64,000 nucleotides of DNA from Wyeomyia smithii. Lineage: Eukaryota; Arthropoda; Insecta; Diptera; Culicidae. This document shows positions 1-12,493 of the stretch, in pieces; the stretch's first letter is position 1; the number at the start of each line of letters is the position of its first letter. The notes below the pieces were generated by a model. The model was given only the letters and a program-made list of their open reading frames with translations. It was not told the DNA's origin and did not search any database. The DNA lies in NCBI RefSeq assembly GCF_029784165.1, contig NC_073695.1, forward strand, positions 102,365,306 through 102,429,305, written 5' to 3'. The translations under genes were made by a program, and so were the position numbers.

Positions 1-591
1 AGCTAGACCTTTCATTTGACACTAATTTCGTGGAAATTGGTTCAGCCATCTCTGAGAAAAGTGAGTGAGTTTGAGTAGTCTTCGGAATATGTTCCTTTCA
101 TAGCTGGATTTCACATTTTTAAACATAACAGGCAAAGTAATAGTCCGATTGCAAAACAAATCAATAGGGTCTTATGAGACAACTAGACCTTCCATTTGAC
201 ACTGATTTTATGAAAATCGGTTCAGCCATCTCTGAGAAACATGAGTGAGATAAAACACTCTCCAGAACACGTTTTTTTAAATAACTTCTGAACCGCACGT
301 TAAATCTTCATGAAACTCAAATGTTAAAGGTTTTTTAAGTAGCTCGTTCATTTAAAATCAATTTTGTTAAAATCGGTTGAGTAGTTTCTGAGATAATGAT
401 GTTTCGTGATTTTCACATTTTTGAACATAACCTCTAAACTAAAAATCCGATTGCAATGAAATTCAACAGGGTCTTATGGGGCAACTAGACCTCTCATTTG
501 CAATTAATTTCATGAAGATCGGTTCAGCCATCTCTGAGAAAATCGAGTGAGATTGGGAGAGCGTTACACACACACACATACACACACACAT

Positions 592-643
<52 letters not shown>

Positions 644-720
644 AAAATGCTCAGCTCGTCAAACTAAGTCGATTGATATACGAGATTCGACACACAAGTC
701 AGTATTAGACCAGAGAATAA
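1..720. repeat. dispersed mosquito repeat, 'ctcagagatggctg' family, truncated at window edge
   Basis: The segment is built of degenerate units carrying 'catctctgagaaa' and 'gaccttccatttgacac' phrases, which recur in the same order near 17.1-18.8 kb and in 22.6-23.3 kb. It reads in the reverse orientation to the 17-19 kb copy and the same way as the 22.6-23.3 kb copy. It ends near an (AC)n tract followed by 'atgctcagctcgtcaaac', the counterpart of 'cgacgagctgagcat' at 18477-18491. No coding capacity is visible. I cannot assign a named family. Confidence 0.7.
566..640. repeat. (AC)n microsatellite
   Basis: About 75 bp of CA dinucleotides with a few interruptions (cata, tacg). It sits at the same internal position in the dispersed repeat as the (GT)n tracts at 17.08 and 18.50 kb, so it belongs to the repeat and is not an independent microsatellite birth. 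Confidence 0.95.
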
Positions 721-1498
721 AGGAAGAGGTTGTAACTGATTGAGGTCGAAGTAAAACTAGTAAAATAAGGAGAGTAGTTTTTGATAGAATATCACAGGAA
801 TATTGTTTTTAACCCGATAAATAGCTCTCCCTCTTACTTGTATGCTATAAATTCAGCAACTTTTTTCTCTATTTAAATAAGTTTCCATTCGTATTTTAAT
901 TGATAACTGTCGTGATATGAAAGCTTTTCAAATCTTAGTTGAGATTCCAACGGCGATTAGTATTTCGTTCTATTTGGCCTATTATCCTGATGTTATGAAT
1001 ACCCCGCGTTCTTGTTTTATTTGTATTGAAATACATTGTTTACAATATGCATACTCTTTGTTATGGTGAATCATTCGTAACTGGGAATTATTGTTTTCAA
1101 CCCTCTTCTCTGGGATAATAGTTATTTCAGCAAGTCCTCTATGATACCTGAGAGTGGCAAATAAGAGTTTGTCCAGACATTGCTTCGGGACATATTCTTT
1201 GAAGGTGGCTGGGCTTTGTCTGAACAATCACATTCCCTTTCACACTTGTGTTTTGATGAAGTGTGAACATCAAAAGTAGTCGTGAATGTTTGTTGCGTTT
1301 TAACACAAAATAAGCGGTGTAAAACTTATTTTTGATGTTTGATATTCAATTATATCATTCAGTTTCTAATCGTTCTCAGAGACCCAAAACGCTTGTAATT
1401 CTGCACAAACAAAATCCGTCTATCTAGTGAAACTTAACAACTTCAAACTAACTCAAGAATAAGCATAAGCCAAAAACTTAAGAATAACACTGGTAAGC
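721..1498. other. no gene recognised
   Basis: A+T-rich sequence with only short chance open frames. No motif, repeat end or transposon protein could be recognised by eye. Confidence 0.5.
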
Positions 1499-1610
1499 TC
1501 AGGTTTCGCCCTAGAGCTCTAACTGGAAAAAATGAAAGATTATAGCTTTCTAACCATTGGTGCCCCTAGCAGTGATAATGTTTCCAGTGACTTAGCGAAC
1601 GTCACATCAA

Positions 1611-1850
1611 ATTTTCATTGCTGTAAACCAGCAAAATTTTGCTGATTTTTGGTGTACTGTTTTTCCAGCAATCTGTTCAGCAAAATGAAATTTGCTGTTT
1701 TTTCAGTAATGCTCAATTGCATAAAAATTACAGATCGTTTGCTGCATGTTCAGTAAAACAAAATACAACTTGCTGCTTGTCAGCTAAGACAATTTGCTGT
1801 ACATTCAGCAAAGCATAAATCAATTTGCTGGTTAACCAGTTAATTCAAGG
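1611..1850. repeat. array of CAGCAAA / TTTGCTG motifs (left)
   Basis: Within about 240 bp the heptamer CAGCAAA or its complement, or one-base variants (cagtaaa, ttgctgt), appears about fifteen times in alternating orientation. It lies just inside the left TIR of the 1499-3895 element. Subterminal arrays like this are typical of transposase binding sites in DNA transposons. That role is inference. Confidence 0.6.
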
Positions 1851-2090
1851 GAACCATGTTTCCCTCAGGCACCAGCTTCCATCCGCCCATCGGATCATAG
1901 CCAAATTGCTGTTGAACTAGAGATGTATGATTATCATTTCAACTTTTGAGTTTATCTAGCTCAACAGTGACTTAGTTATGGTCCCATATCCGCTAACAGG
2001 AGCTGCGCGATGGTCCCGTACCAGCTGCACAACGATTTGGCGCGTTTTACTTATGACAGCTTGACTGCCGTGATACAACATTATGACGTA

Positions 2091-3213
2091 GGGGTACTGG
2101 GGGTAAGCCCGGCCCCCTTAGGAGAATGATTCTTTAGTAGCACTTGATGGCGAATATTGTTACATTTCTTTCACAGAATCATTGCCCAGATTGCTTTCTA
2201 CAAGATAAGAAGGTTTTCAGTACTTTCAAACTGTTGTTTTACAAGTAATAGTGAAGTTTTGAAACTAAGATAAAAATGACGTTTAGCAATCAGTGCGGGT
2301 GAAACCGGCACCCCTTGGGGGTAACACCGGCACCTAAGTTTGTTCATGAATTAACTCGAATTTACTGAACCAATTTGAATTCGGAAACCACCGAATGAGA
2401 GATCTTACATTTCTGTATGTTACTGTTGAATTTGGTTGTTGTCGGTTAACTGGTTCTGGGAAGATTGCCGGAACAAGTTCCGGTGAACATTATGTATAAA
2501 CAATGAAAGAATTTGATACTCGGCAAGCCTATCATGTGGCACTTTAAATCATATTATTAACTAGTTTCATTGAAGCCAGGATCACATTGACCACACCGGA
2601 GCATATTTCAAATACCACCGGGAAAGCCGTCAGTTTTGTGACTTGATTCAGTACATTTGGCACCTCTAATAACCCTTGGAATCATTCATAAATCACAGAA
2701 GAGCTTGAGTGCATGGCTCTGAGTCGATTATTTAATTTATTTATAAGCGTAACATCGGTAATAGTCAGTAACATCCAGCTAGCCTCAGACCATGTCGGGC
2801 TTACCCCACTCACTGGGTGACGCGTGTTACCCCGACAGCACACTTTTTTTTAAAAAGAGTATTTCTACAAATTTATCGCTTCAATTCATCTCAGATCGAA
2901 TTTCTGTGATTGCTAACAATACAGGCAATAAATTGCAGAGCAACGAAAAAATATTTTAGTCTTTTCAAATGAATAAAAGCTTAAGTTCCACTCACAAAAA
3001 ATTACATCCGTTCACGCATCAGCTGCAGTAGCGTATGTTTTGTCTATTATGTTGACGTTTGACGTTTCACGGTGGCTTCGATGTGTCTTAAAATATCTAA
3101 AAAATTCAATACCAACACTTCGCATATTCCAAAACACAGTTAATTAGCGTTTTCTAGTGAAATCCTAGGGGTGACGGTCTTACCCTCAGTGCCGGGCTTA
3201 CCCCCAGTACCCC
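2091..3213. mobile_element. 1.1 kb TIR element, GGGGTACTGGGGGTAA ends, TA target duplication
   Basis: The left end 'ggggtactgggggtaagccc' and the right end 'gggcttacccccagtacccc' are exact inverted complements over at least 20 bp. TA dinucleotides flank both sides (2089-2090 and 3214-3215), matching TA-target DNA transposons. Inside are further g/c-rich phrases such as 'gggggtaacaccggcacc' and 'cgggcttaccccactcactg'. There is no long open frame, so this is a non-autonomous element. It is nested inside the 1499-3895 element and is therefore younger. Confidence 0.85.
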
Positions 3214-3487
3214 TACATCCATTTGATCAGTTTTTCAATACGGCCCAAAAACGAACGGGTTACTTGTCACTTTTGTATTGAAATGGTGCATACGTCATTT
3301 TGTTTTCTTGAGTTTATGCAACGTACGAATAAGTAACAACTAAAAGAAAGATACCAAAAGATGGGTCTTCGAATAATGCACAAATTGGCATAAGATAAGA
3401 ACCCCATATTTGAAAAAATGGCGCTTACGTCAGTCTGCGAGATTACGGCAGTTGACGTAATTTTTTTTGACATATCAATTCTTTCGA

Positions 3488-3745
3488 TGGATTCCAGCAA
3501 ACATTCATTTACTGTTTTATATTCAGCTAATAGTTATGCTGTATTTTCGCGAATCACTGGATCGATTACTGGTTTTCAGTAAATTTATCAATGAAATACT
3601 GGTTTACAGCAAAAATAAAATTACTGTACGAAATTCAGTAAATTGTAGAACTGAATTACAGCAAACTTTTGGAAAAAATGCTGTGATTCAGTAAACAAGT
3701 GGTTTGCTGGCACACTTTCAGCAATATACTTTGCTGAACTATAAA
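3488..3745. repeat. array of CAGCAAA / CAGTAAA motifs (right)
   Basis: This mirrors the 1611-1850 array: 'cagcaaa', 'cagtaaa', 'ttactg' and 'tttgctg' recur about every 20-30 bp just inside the right TIR of the host element. The open frame at 3467-3694 is an incidental read-through of the array. Confidence 0.55.
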
Positions 3746-3895
3746 GAGAAATTTTGGTGTGAGACGCGGCGAACCTGACGAGCAATTATTATGGGGCCTT
3801 TTGACGCAATTCTGCATCTTATAGAGGCACCCAAAATTCACAGGAATAGTTAAAAAACTATAATCTTTTTAGCACAACTTGTTTGAGCTTTAATG

Positions 3896-5068
3896 CTTTT
3901 TTTTCGTAATTTAAGTACAAGTACGTTTGAAAAACGAATTTGGATGTTTGTACTTTGTGAAAGTGCAATAAAATATGAACTTCTCTATTAATGACAAAAT
4001 AATAACAAATAAGAATACAATTTGTACTAAATAAAAAAAAGCTGATGGATGCACTCCCATATAAATTTCAGCGGTTAAACAACAAAGCTCTAGAAATTCT
4101 TCATTTCAGAGATGCTTATCTTTATGCATAGTTTAAAAAATTGTTATGATTGTTATGTTTCAAAGATTGTGATGAAACTGTAATTTATTTACATTATTTT
4201 GAGCTATTGAGTTCCAGCATTGAGTGGTTATTATTGTAAGTTTGAAGGGTGCATCCCCTACCTCTTACAGTTTTCTATTGTACTTTAATTTATTATATAA
4301 TTTACCTAATGAGTATTCAATCACCAATTTGATATAATGCGTAACATGAATAGTGTTTTGCTATACCGTTCAATATCAGCTAGTGTGAAGCAGGCGCTAC
4401 GCATCCTGGGAATTGCCGTTGCTCGTGAATATAAACACTCAAATAGGTAGGAGCAAATATGTGATATATTATGCATTACATTTACACGACGAATACTTTA
4501 TTTTCACTTGTAAAGCTTACTCCCATCGCAGCCAGTCTGGTTTTGTGAGTGACTGTTTTTTTCGATGCCTTCAGGCAGTTTATTTTCCTCGGCATACATT
4601 CATCCCATCAGGACAGGTTCATTCATTCTACCGTGATGATAGCGTTTTATTTTCTTCTCTTTTGGCTATTCGTTTACATTCCACTAGAGTTAGTTGCTGG
4701 TATTCGGAAAAGCAAAAAAAAAACAAGTGGGTGTGGATGGGTTTTCAATTACCTTAGTACGGGTAGTCACTGAGCAAGTTTTTTTTTCTACGGCACAGGC
4801 TCGCAAGTCATCGCATTTTTTTGCTTTGCTTTTTTTAAATTTTGAAGTTTTTAATTTGTACAGCTAAAACATAAGTACAGGTATATTGACGGTTGTCGCA
4901 TTCGATGAATAAATATTAAACGATGATGAGATCAGTCAATAAGCCACCACGAATCAGACGTTAAAGCAACAGCAATGGAGATACGAGTAAACCTGATTCT
5001 GTTTGGTGTGATACCTTAATACTTGCATTCTAAATTCATTTTAAAGCTTCAAGTTCCACTATACAATA
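3896..5068. other. no gene recognised
   Basis: A+T-rich sequence. A 114-codon frame at 4413-4757 and an overlapping one at 4549-4773 have no recognisable domain and look like chance frames. No transposon ends were identified. Confidence 0.5.
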
Positions 5069-5403
5069 GGGTCGCTTTTTACGCGTTTTTTTTACGCGGA
5101 TTCCGGAATTTACACGGATTCCGAAATTTACGCGGTTTTTTTTACGCGGATTCCGGAATTAACGCGTTTTTTTGCGCGTATTTCGGTTTCTCTTCACTCA
5201 GATTGCAGAATTTACGCGGGTTCTTTTACGCGGATTCCGGAATTTACGCGTTTTTTTTGCGCAGAATTCGGTTTATCTTCACTCGGATTGCAGAATTTAC
5301 GCGGGTTTTTTTACACGGATTCCGGAATTTACGCGGTTTTTTACGCAGATTCCGGAATTCACGCGGTTTTTTTTACGCGGCACGTATCCCCCGCGTAAAA
5401 AAC
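5069..5403. repeat. tandem array of about 31-bp units 'ttttttttacgcggattccg'
   Basis: About ten imperfect copies of a unit reading (t)n-acgcgg-attccggaattt-acgcg span roughly 335 bp, starting at 'ggtcgctttttacgcg' and ending at 'tacgcggcacgtatcccccg'. The T-run plus xCGCG theme is shared with the ends of the pogo/Tigger-like MITE at 26679-27211. It may be the expanded subterminal part of a related MITE, but clear TIRs were not found. The repetitive 135-codon frame across it is a product of the array. Confidence 0.75.
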
Positions 5404-5849
5404 TACTTTGATGTATTTCAGTGGAAATAAAACATTGCAAGTAGAAAAACCATCCTGAAACCGGGTGGCTCATCTCATAGTACAGCCTTTGAAACAGTGT
5501 CGGGTTTACCATTAACGTATGCAATCGACAAAAGTAGAAAGCGAAGTTTGCAGAAAACCAAATTCAAACAAGAGCAAAGGCGTGCTATAACAATGAACGT
5601 TTGCCCTACGATATCGAGGCTCAACTTCTTGGGTTTCTCTTTTTTAATTGCATATTCTTCCGCTTGCTTCTGGATTTTAAAAACAATGCAATGCAATGAT
5701 AAGCCGAACTTTAGTTGAGTTATTACTTCATCTAATAGTTCAAAGTGAACTCTTTACTTCCTACAAACTTTGCAGAAAAAGAAAAAAGTTGAGTAGAACA
5801 CCGTGTGACTTGAAATGTATTTTTGCTGGTGCTAGAATTTTTGTTTAAG

Positions 5850-6049
5850 GCTGTATTACACTCTTTCACCAAGCGTCAAATATTTGTTACTTTTTGACAG
5901 ATAAAAATTTGGTCAAAAATTATTGTTTGTCACTCTCCATTTTTTAATTTGGCAAACACGGGCAAAAAACAATCATGATGTCAAATAAATTTGACCATTA
6001 TGTCAAAAGGTCAAATATTTGACCATTGATCAAAGAGTGTAATACATGC
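5850..6049. mobile_element. 200-bp MITE with TGTATTACACTCTTT ends
   Basis: The left end 'ctgtattacactctttcacc' pairs with the right end 'gatcaaagagtgtaatacat' as an inverted repeat. Inside, 'gtcaaatatttg' recurs near both arms. The flanks are 'tttaag' and 'tttaaa', so the target duplication could involve TTTAA, but the boundary is uncertain by a few bases. Confidence 0.7.
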
Positions 6050-6689
6050 TTTAAACTTAAATTTTGGCAGCTGTGTGCGGGCCAGTAAAAGCTTAAAACG
6101 ATAACAAATTGTAGTAGAATAAAAACTCTATCGACTGAATGAAAAAGTTTATTTGCTGTGTCTATTCATGTTCCTCATGCATTCGCATAAAAAATCAACC
6201 ACATGAGTTTGATTGAAAATCGCTGTTCTGAGCACTAGGTAACACGATCAACATAGGATTGATTCAAAGCTTGTTATTTATGGATGGATTGAATTCAATT
6301 TGTTATGCATGCAAATAAGCCGCGTTTACTTTGTTACTTTATCGCTATATAAATTTTGAACATTTATCGATAATTAACATTTTGCGTCCCTAACAAAGAA
6401 CCCTGAATCATTTGCCAACTTTTAGAATTTGTATTTTGATATTGGACAACGTATTTATAATTCCCTAACAAAAAAAAAATGATATTTTTATTTTATTCAC
6501 ATTCAAAATTGACATAAACTTATGAAGGGGACCTGTAATAGTGAACATGAAACTGTCCGTCAGTCTGTAAATGCAGCCAATAATCGCATCGATAATGTTA
6601 CCGAAGACATTCGCTGTTTCGAGAATAGATCAGAGCTGATTGCCGATGGTATACCGTATCTACCAAATGAAAATCTGCAGAATTATAAT

Positions 6690-7916
6690 CTGCCGGGGTA
6701 AGATTAAGCCACGGGGGTGGGATTGAGCCAAAACGGGAAATGTCTGTATGTTGAATTACTTGAAATTTCTAGAACCTAATACCTCAAATTCAATACTTTA
6801 TGAAACGTGGCATATTTATTCACAACTTCAAATGGAACATAGATAATATCAGTGAATTGTTTCACTTAAATAATGTTTCAAGGTTCAGGGTGAAAAACAT
6901 GCGCAAATAACGTTATCCAAAAATGTCCCAGGCAAACCACCCCGATCAAGAAATCACATCAACTTACTGCTCAGTTGGTACGTTAGGATGTTTTGAGGAA
7001 ATATTATGCATTGAACCTGTGTTGACTCAACAAATAATGTTTTTCCAAACTGTACACTTTTCGAGCCCTTTTGGGATGAGATTGTGCCAAGCTATAATGA
7101 ACGGTACAGTTTGCAGAATTCACATTCACGACAAAATTATATCAGTATACACCAAAACACTTGCATTGTTTACATAGAGGTTGTTGTTTCAAATAATACC
7201 ATAGCATTATTTGAAATAATGACTTAAAGCTTGAGAACAGTAAGCTAACAACTGTTAGATGGAAATTTACAATGACTGATATTACTTATGGAATGTAACG
7301 AAATTTTGTACAATTTTGTATAAACTGATGACTTTTAAAGCGAGGAAGGAAGGTTTTGGGTACGTTTCCAGCGGTTTTGAGATCTCCAATGAAATATACG
7401 GTGGTCAATGACACATAATAATTGAAACGAAAAGTCTTCTCAGGCTTTATGTCTTAATGTTTCCTCTTTCTAAGCTACTTGGAGACGCCACTATGTGTAT
7501 AGAGACTGTCCATAAGCCACGTTCTCATAACTGGTTACTCCAGATATCGAATTGATCCAGTCGTACATTTTTCTATAATTCATATGAAACGTAGTTTCTG
7601 GTCAACCCCCTACAGCCCCTTAATAGTCCCCGTTGTTTATGGTCGTCTCTATACTAACAGTTTTATCATGTTATTCACCTGAATTATACGTAGATACACT
7701 ACTGTTCATTCAACAGGTATGAAATCCAACTTTTTGTTTTCATCTAATTTTAGCAAAATTATAGTGTATTGTAACTGAACCATATTTGCGGCAGTCGTTA
7801 ACTAAACATTTAAGTGTGCATTGACGTGATTTGGATCAAACTCATTGCTCAAATGTGTACATTACAAACTAAGGAACAAACATGTATCTTTTTTTGGCAC
7901 AATCTCATCCCGGCAG
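6690..7916. mobile_element. TIR element (CTGCCGGG ends) inserted in retrotransposon ORF1
   Basis: The left end 'ctgccggggtaagattaagc' and the right end 'gcacaatctcatcccggcag' are imperfect inverted repeats of about 22 bp. ORF1 coding is continuous in frame 0 across the two outer junctions, so the insert is unambiguous. An extra inverted copy of the right end ('gggatgagattgtgccaa', about 7072-7089) lies inside. No clear target duplication is seen. No transposase frame was found. A smaller MITE (7500-7651) is nested inside. Confidence 0.7.
7500..7651. mobile_element. 152-bp MITE with TAGAGAC ends and TA duplication
   Basis: 'tagagactgtccataagcca' at the left pairs imperfectly with 'tgtttatggtcgtctcta' at the right. 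TA flanks both sides (7498-7499, 7652-7653). It lies within the 6690-7916 element, so it inserted later. Confidence 0.6.
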
Positions 7917-8546
7917 ACGGTACATTGTATTGCCAAGAGGATTGGATTTGACGAGCTGAAAGTTTCACATAACCACTGTAAACGGTTACACTCCGGCAAG
8001 CTCTCCGATGGTGATAGATGTTTCACTTTGTTACAATTTACAGCGACCTGTTCTGTTTGAGAGACGAGTTCTATTCACAGTACCTGGCGCAACGTGATCT
8101 GAGGTTATCACATATTGGTTTATCATCTGAGCGTGGAATCTACATCGACGAAAATCTTACTGTGAAAGCGCGCTGCGTTAAAACTACGTCGTGATAAAAA
8201 ACTGGCTGCTGTTTCGACGAAACTAGGCACGGTGCATGTGAAGACTTCAGCTGATGGACCTTTTATTCTCGTTACTTCTGTTGAGCAACTGTCATCGATG
8301 TAATGTATGCTTTTTTACTGTTTGTTCGTGTAAAGATGAATTTGTATACCTGAAAATTGTATTTAAAATGTTTATAACTAGGATTAAACATAGTGTTAAG
8401 CAGCTCATATATACACATTGCTTCCCTTATAAAACCTGATGTCGATAACGGGTAACACCACACTCTCACAACACACTATACCAAGAATAGTAATGGACAC
8501 GATTCTTAATGACGATAAATTTAACCTGTGCCATGCTAACGCACAG

Positions 8547-9400
8547 TGGAATACTTAGAACATCAAACCTGATCATAATTATTTAAAAAAAAAAAGTATC
8601 ATATTGTGATAATAAAAACTAATGATTGGATTTGGATATTTTTTTGCATGGAATAACCCACCTTTAAGTGATGGATGACATTTCTTGTAATGAAATTTAA
8701 ATTCAGTCATATTCGGGTCAAAATTCATCCAAATATTTATCATGGATGACTTTTCAGTACACATTTCAGTCGTTAGACAAAGTTTCATTTGGGTATCCAA
8801 GGCTACAACTATCCAAGAAGCGAAAAAAAAGCGAATTTCTTGATTATTTTCACATAGCGATAAAACGTGAAACCGGAAGCATCCGGTAGGTTTTTCTTCA
8901 CCATTATAACCAAAAATATTAGCACTTTCACGTAATATAAGCCGTTCAACCGGATTTTGCCGGAAACATAACTTATCCCATTTTGAGTTAACTTATTAAA
9001 ACAAATATTTTGGGTTTTATTATATTGATTTTGACAAACACATGGGTATTTGGAGAGACTAGCATACATGCTAAGTACACATTTCTGTTCGATTAACCTT
9101 CTTTAACAATCTCCATTGTTGTTAAATTTAAAAATCACTTGTTTATCTTCGGAACGTTATATATCAGCTCACGGTATCAAAGCGTCATTATCATGCACAA
9201 AAAACTGTTGAATTTCGGTCGGTTCAAACCTCTCGTTAAGACCCGTAAACATAACTTTTGGATGTTGATCAGCTGTCAAGTGAACAAGCATACATCACAC
9301 TTCAAAATGAAACACTACAATACAAAGTTGATTCACTTTGAATTTTTCACTTTTGATCAGGTTTTAAACGTATTTACACTTATCACATCACATATCACGT
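8547..9400. mobile_element. insertion of about 850 bp in ORF2 endonuclease
   Basis: ORF2 reads '...CHANAQ' up to 8546 and resumes '...QSLCARRFCKFEE' from about 9402 in the same frame, so the intervening 850 bp is foreign. Both ends carry 'aaacctgatca' facing inward (8567-8577, and on the minus strand at 9356-9366), hinting at degenerate inverted ends. No target duplication or protein was recognised. Confidence 0.55.
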
Positions 9401-11599
9401 CCAGAGCCTATGCGCCCGACGTTTCTGCAAGTTTGAGGAAATTAAACTCCTACTCGTTAACTCCCAAATTTCTGTTGCCTGCTTTACTGAAACATGGCTC
9501 AGTGATTCGATCTCTGATCAAGTAGTACTTATACCTGACTACCGTATTATACGAAACGATCGTGTGTACAAAAGAGGCGGGGGAATTATTGTCTACGTTC
9601 GTGAAGGTATTCCTTGCAAAACAATATTGCGCACTTCATAACAACAACATGCCATTGTTGTTAGCGACTGTGTACAATCCACCTGAATGTGATGTAGCTG
9701 GTTTTCTGGACAGCGAGTTAGCCGCGGTTTTTTTCATCGTTGGAGGCTATAACACTGACTGGATACGAAGAAGTTCATGATCTGGTATTTAGTTTATTTA
9801 ACATGGACATCCACTCAACAAAGCGATCCAACAGTACCACCTACCGCGATAACGTGAATTTTAATAGTGATGAACTACGCAGGAGTATCATCAATATCCT
9901 CTGGGAAATTTTCTATTCGTTGACTGACAGCAATCAACTCGTGGAATTTTTCAATATAAATTTAACATCTGTCTCATCTGATTCTTGTATTCCATTACGA
10001 AAAGTTCTCCTTCGCGAGTAGTACTATTCATGGTTCAATGAGGAAATCCGCAAAGCCATAGTGGAGAGAGATATGGCATATGGCGATTGGAAAGTTGCAT
10101 TCTTGGAGTGGAGAGATTGGAAAAGGGCAATCTACAAGCAGCTAATAAAATATAGAAATAGAGCAATCACACTTATTCGCCGAGCTAAAGTTGATCATCT
10201 TAGCGCAACGTTTGTTTCTGATGAGTCACCGACTAGCCTGTGGAGCAAGTTAAAAAAAACTTGGAGTTGGCAACTCTGTAACTCATGATGATCATCCTTA
10301 TGACCCGAATGTGATCAACGCCAGTTTTGCAAGCCACTTTACAAACGACGTACAAAATAGTTTTGTAAATTCACACTACGAAGATGATTTTCGATTTCAA
10401 CCGATAAGCGTTCACGAAGTGGTTTCTATACGAAATAAAGTCGAATGCTGCCGGATCGGACCACTTCTCCAAAAAAATTCTAAAAATTATTTTCCCCATT
10501 GTGCTATATGAAATTGTGCATCTGTACAACAGAAAAATTGGAACGTCGGTTTTCCCTAAAGCTTGGAAATGCGCGAAAATCATTCCGCTACGTAAACAGA
10601 ATCTTATTAAATCGATCGAAAATCTTCGTCCAATAAGCTTACTTTGTGTACTATCAAAAGTATTCGAAAGAATATCAAAAAAGCAAATCAACGCATTTCT
10701 ATCTTCTGGACATCTTATTTCCGATCATCAAGCAGGTTTTCGACATGGACAAGGAGTTAAGTCAGCATTATTGAGAGTGTTCGATGATATTTCTGCTGCA
10801 GTGGACAGAAAAAGTGTGGCTGTGATGTTGCTGTTAGATTTTAGCAAAGCTTTCGATACAATATCTCATCAACGTTTATGCCAGACACTTAGAGATCTCT
10901 TGTTCGGGCATACCTTACTGGTAGCGAGCACTGTTTTTTGCAATGGTATTTTGTTAGACGTTATAGCTGTCACTTCTGGAGTCCCACAAGGATCTGTACT
11001 CGGCCCCCTGTTCTTCTCACTCTACATTGATGATCTTCCAGGTGTGCTTAGACATTGTCGTATCCAGATGTTTGCCGATGATGTTCAACTGTATTCTATC
11101 CATCCTGATCCCACCGCAGCTGCGGCACTGCTCGATGAAGATCTATAACGTGTTGCATGGTGGGCTTCAAAAAATTCACTTAGTTTAAATAACACGAAGA
11201 CGAAAGCAGTGTTGTTTGGAACCAACCGTCGTTTAGCTTCAGCGGAATTGCAGATCTATTTAGAAGGTAATCAAATTTAGTTTACCGATCATGCGAACAA
11301 TGTGGGCATCTTTTTCCAAAGTAATCTTCACTGGGACAATACAGTGTCCCACCAGTGCGGTAAAGTTTATGCTGGGCTACGTACACTGTGAGCCACTACA
11401 CCCGATCTTCCACAAAACATTAAACTGAAGTTGTTTAAAACGCTTATACCTTCTCACTTTATCTTTGGGGATGTTATTATTCAATTAAGTATGCACACAG
11501 TTTTGTTGTCAAAACTGGAACTTGCTTTGAACGATTGTGCTCGCTACGTGTATAATGTAAATCGTTTCACCTCAGTCTGTCATCTTCAGAAATATTCAA

Positions 11600-12493
11600 G
11601 GGAACTGTTCCATTATTCATCTCATTGAACCAATATTCACGAAGAAGGCACGGATTAAACACCAAATATTTACGAAATCATTGAACAAATAAGCTAAATA
11701 TGCTTACGTACTCTTATGGAATCGTTTAGCATTGTATATTTAGTAAAATTAGCTAGATTTATCCTGAATTTTGTAAAACGAACAAATTTTCACAACGCTT
11801 CCATATCCTGCTCAAAACTTGAATCACTGCTCAATTATTCATCTCACGATGCCCCTATATCCATCACTTACGTGCAAAATAGGAAACCTAGGTAACCACT
11901 ACAGTGCTGTAGATTTATGTCAATTATGTCGAAATAATTCAACATTTTCAGTATGATTTTTTTCGTATTAACAGAAACTGATTTGGCAACTATTGATTTT
12001 CTTCAACGCAGTGAAAACAGATGAGAATACATACAGTTGAAATTTGGGAATTGTAAAAATCCATCTCATATATTTCTGCTAATTCAAGCTTGTTTAAGAA
12101 AATTTGAGGGGAACATTTCAAAGATTAAAGTATTCTTAGTGTAGTGAGTGATTTTGTTTAGTGATTAAAATAAAAAGTGGTCCGCTAGTGATGAAAAAAA
12201 CTTTGGTTGGCTGCTGAACGAGTGCCGTTGTAGCCGTATAGAACGATGCACGGATTTTGTTTTCTGAGGTAGGTGATTGAATTAAACGAATTTTCGAGTG
12301 CAGATTTTCGACTATAATATAAAAATTTAGAGCTTTTAAGTGAGTTTTTGAGGATTACACTTTATGAGAAATCTAAAGTGAACTAAGAAGATTGGTTTAA
12401 GAAGAAAGTATGCGTTTTTTCCTGTTTTCAATTGTGTTTACATGTTGAATGAAATGAATATACGGGCTGAGATGAATAATGGAGCAGTTCCCC
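11600..12493. mobile_element. TIR element A copy 1 (GGGGAACTGCTCCATTATTC ends)
   Basis: The left end 'gggaactgttccattattca' and the right end 'tgaataatggagcagttccc' are inverted complements over about 25 bp with one mismatch. The body matches 56689-57690 for nearly its whole length (for example 'agtgtagtgagtgattttg' in both). It interrupts retrotransposon ORF2 between 'HLQK' and 'LGCPFRKL'. No transposase is seen, so it is non-autonomous. The target duplication is not clear in this copy. Confidence 0.85.

Larger units (their letters stand above)
1499..3895. mobile_element. TIR element with internal CAGCAAA-type motif arrays
   Basis: The left end (about 1499-1580, 'ggtttcgccctagagctc') and right end (about 3810-3895) are imperfect inverted copies of roughly 80 bp, both reading gccct/agagctc, then aaagattatag, then a g(t/c)gcc(c/t)ct phrase. 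The same ends flank 56593-58272. The stretch 'gcgaacctgacgagcaatta' (3768-3787) recurs near 57911-57930 as 'cgacgaacccggcgagcaat', which supports one family. No transposase frame was seen, so it is probably non-autonomous. A second TIR element (2091-3213) is nested inside. No target duplication was identified. Confidence 0.6.
6549..8303 (+). pseudogene. non-LTR retrotransposon ORF1 (nucleic-acid-binding protein), broken
   Basis: ORF1 of Jockey/CR1-like elements encodes the RNA-chaperone protein of the retrotransposition particle. Three pieces read in order. At 6549-6689 one contains 'NNRIDNVTEDIRCFENRSEL' and 'GIPYLPNENLQNY'. At 7917-8060 another reads 'TVHCIAKRIGFDELKV'. From 8063 a piece reads 'FYSQYLAQRDLRLSHIGL' and 'RGIYIDENLTVKAR', and the frame 8193-8303 ends 'VHVKTSADGPFILVTS' near a stop. 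The pattern of a GIPY.pNENL phrase followed by a YINENLT-like phrase is characteristic of ORF1 proteins of this group. A 1.2 kb TIR element splits the first two pieces, and frameshifts and stops separate the rest. ORF2 follows from 8493. The clade is not resolved. The 5' end was not found. Confidence 0.75.

Noticed and set aside
5023..5524. Repetitive open frames across the 'acgcgg' array
   Set aside because: The repeats in the peptide follow the DNA unit length in every frame. There is no start context or domain.
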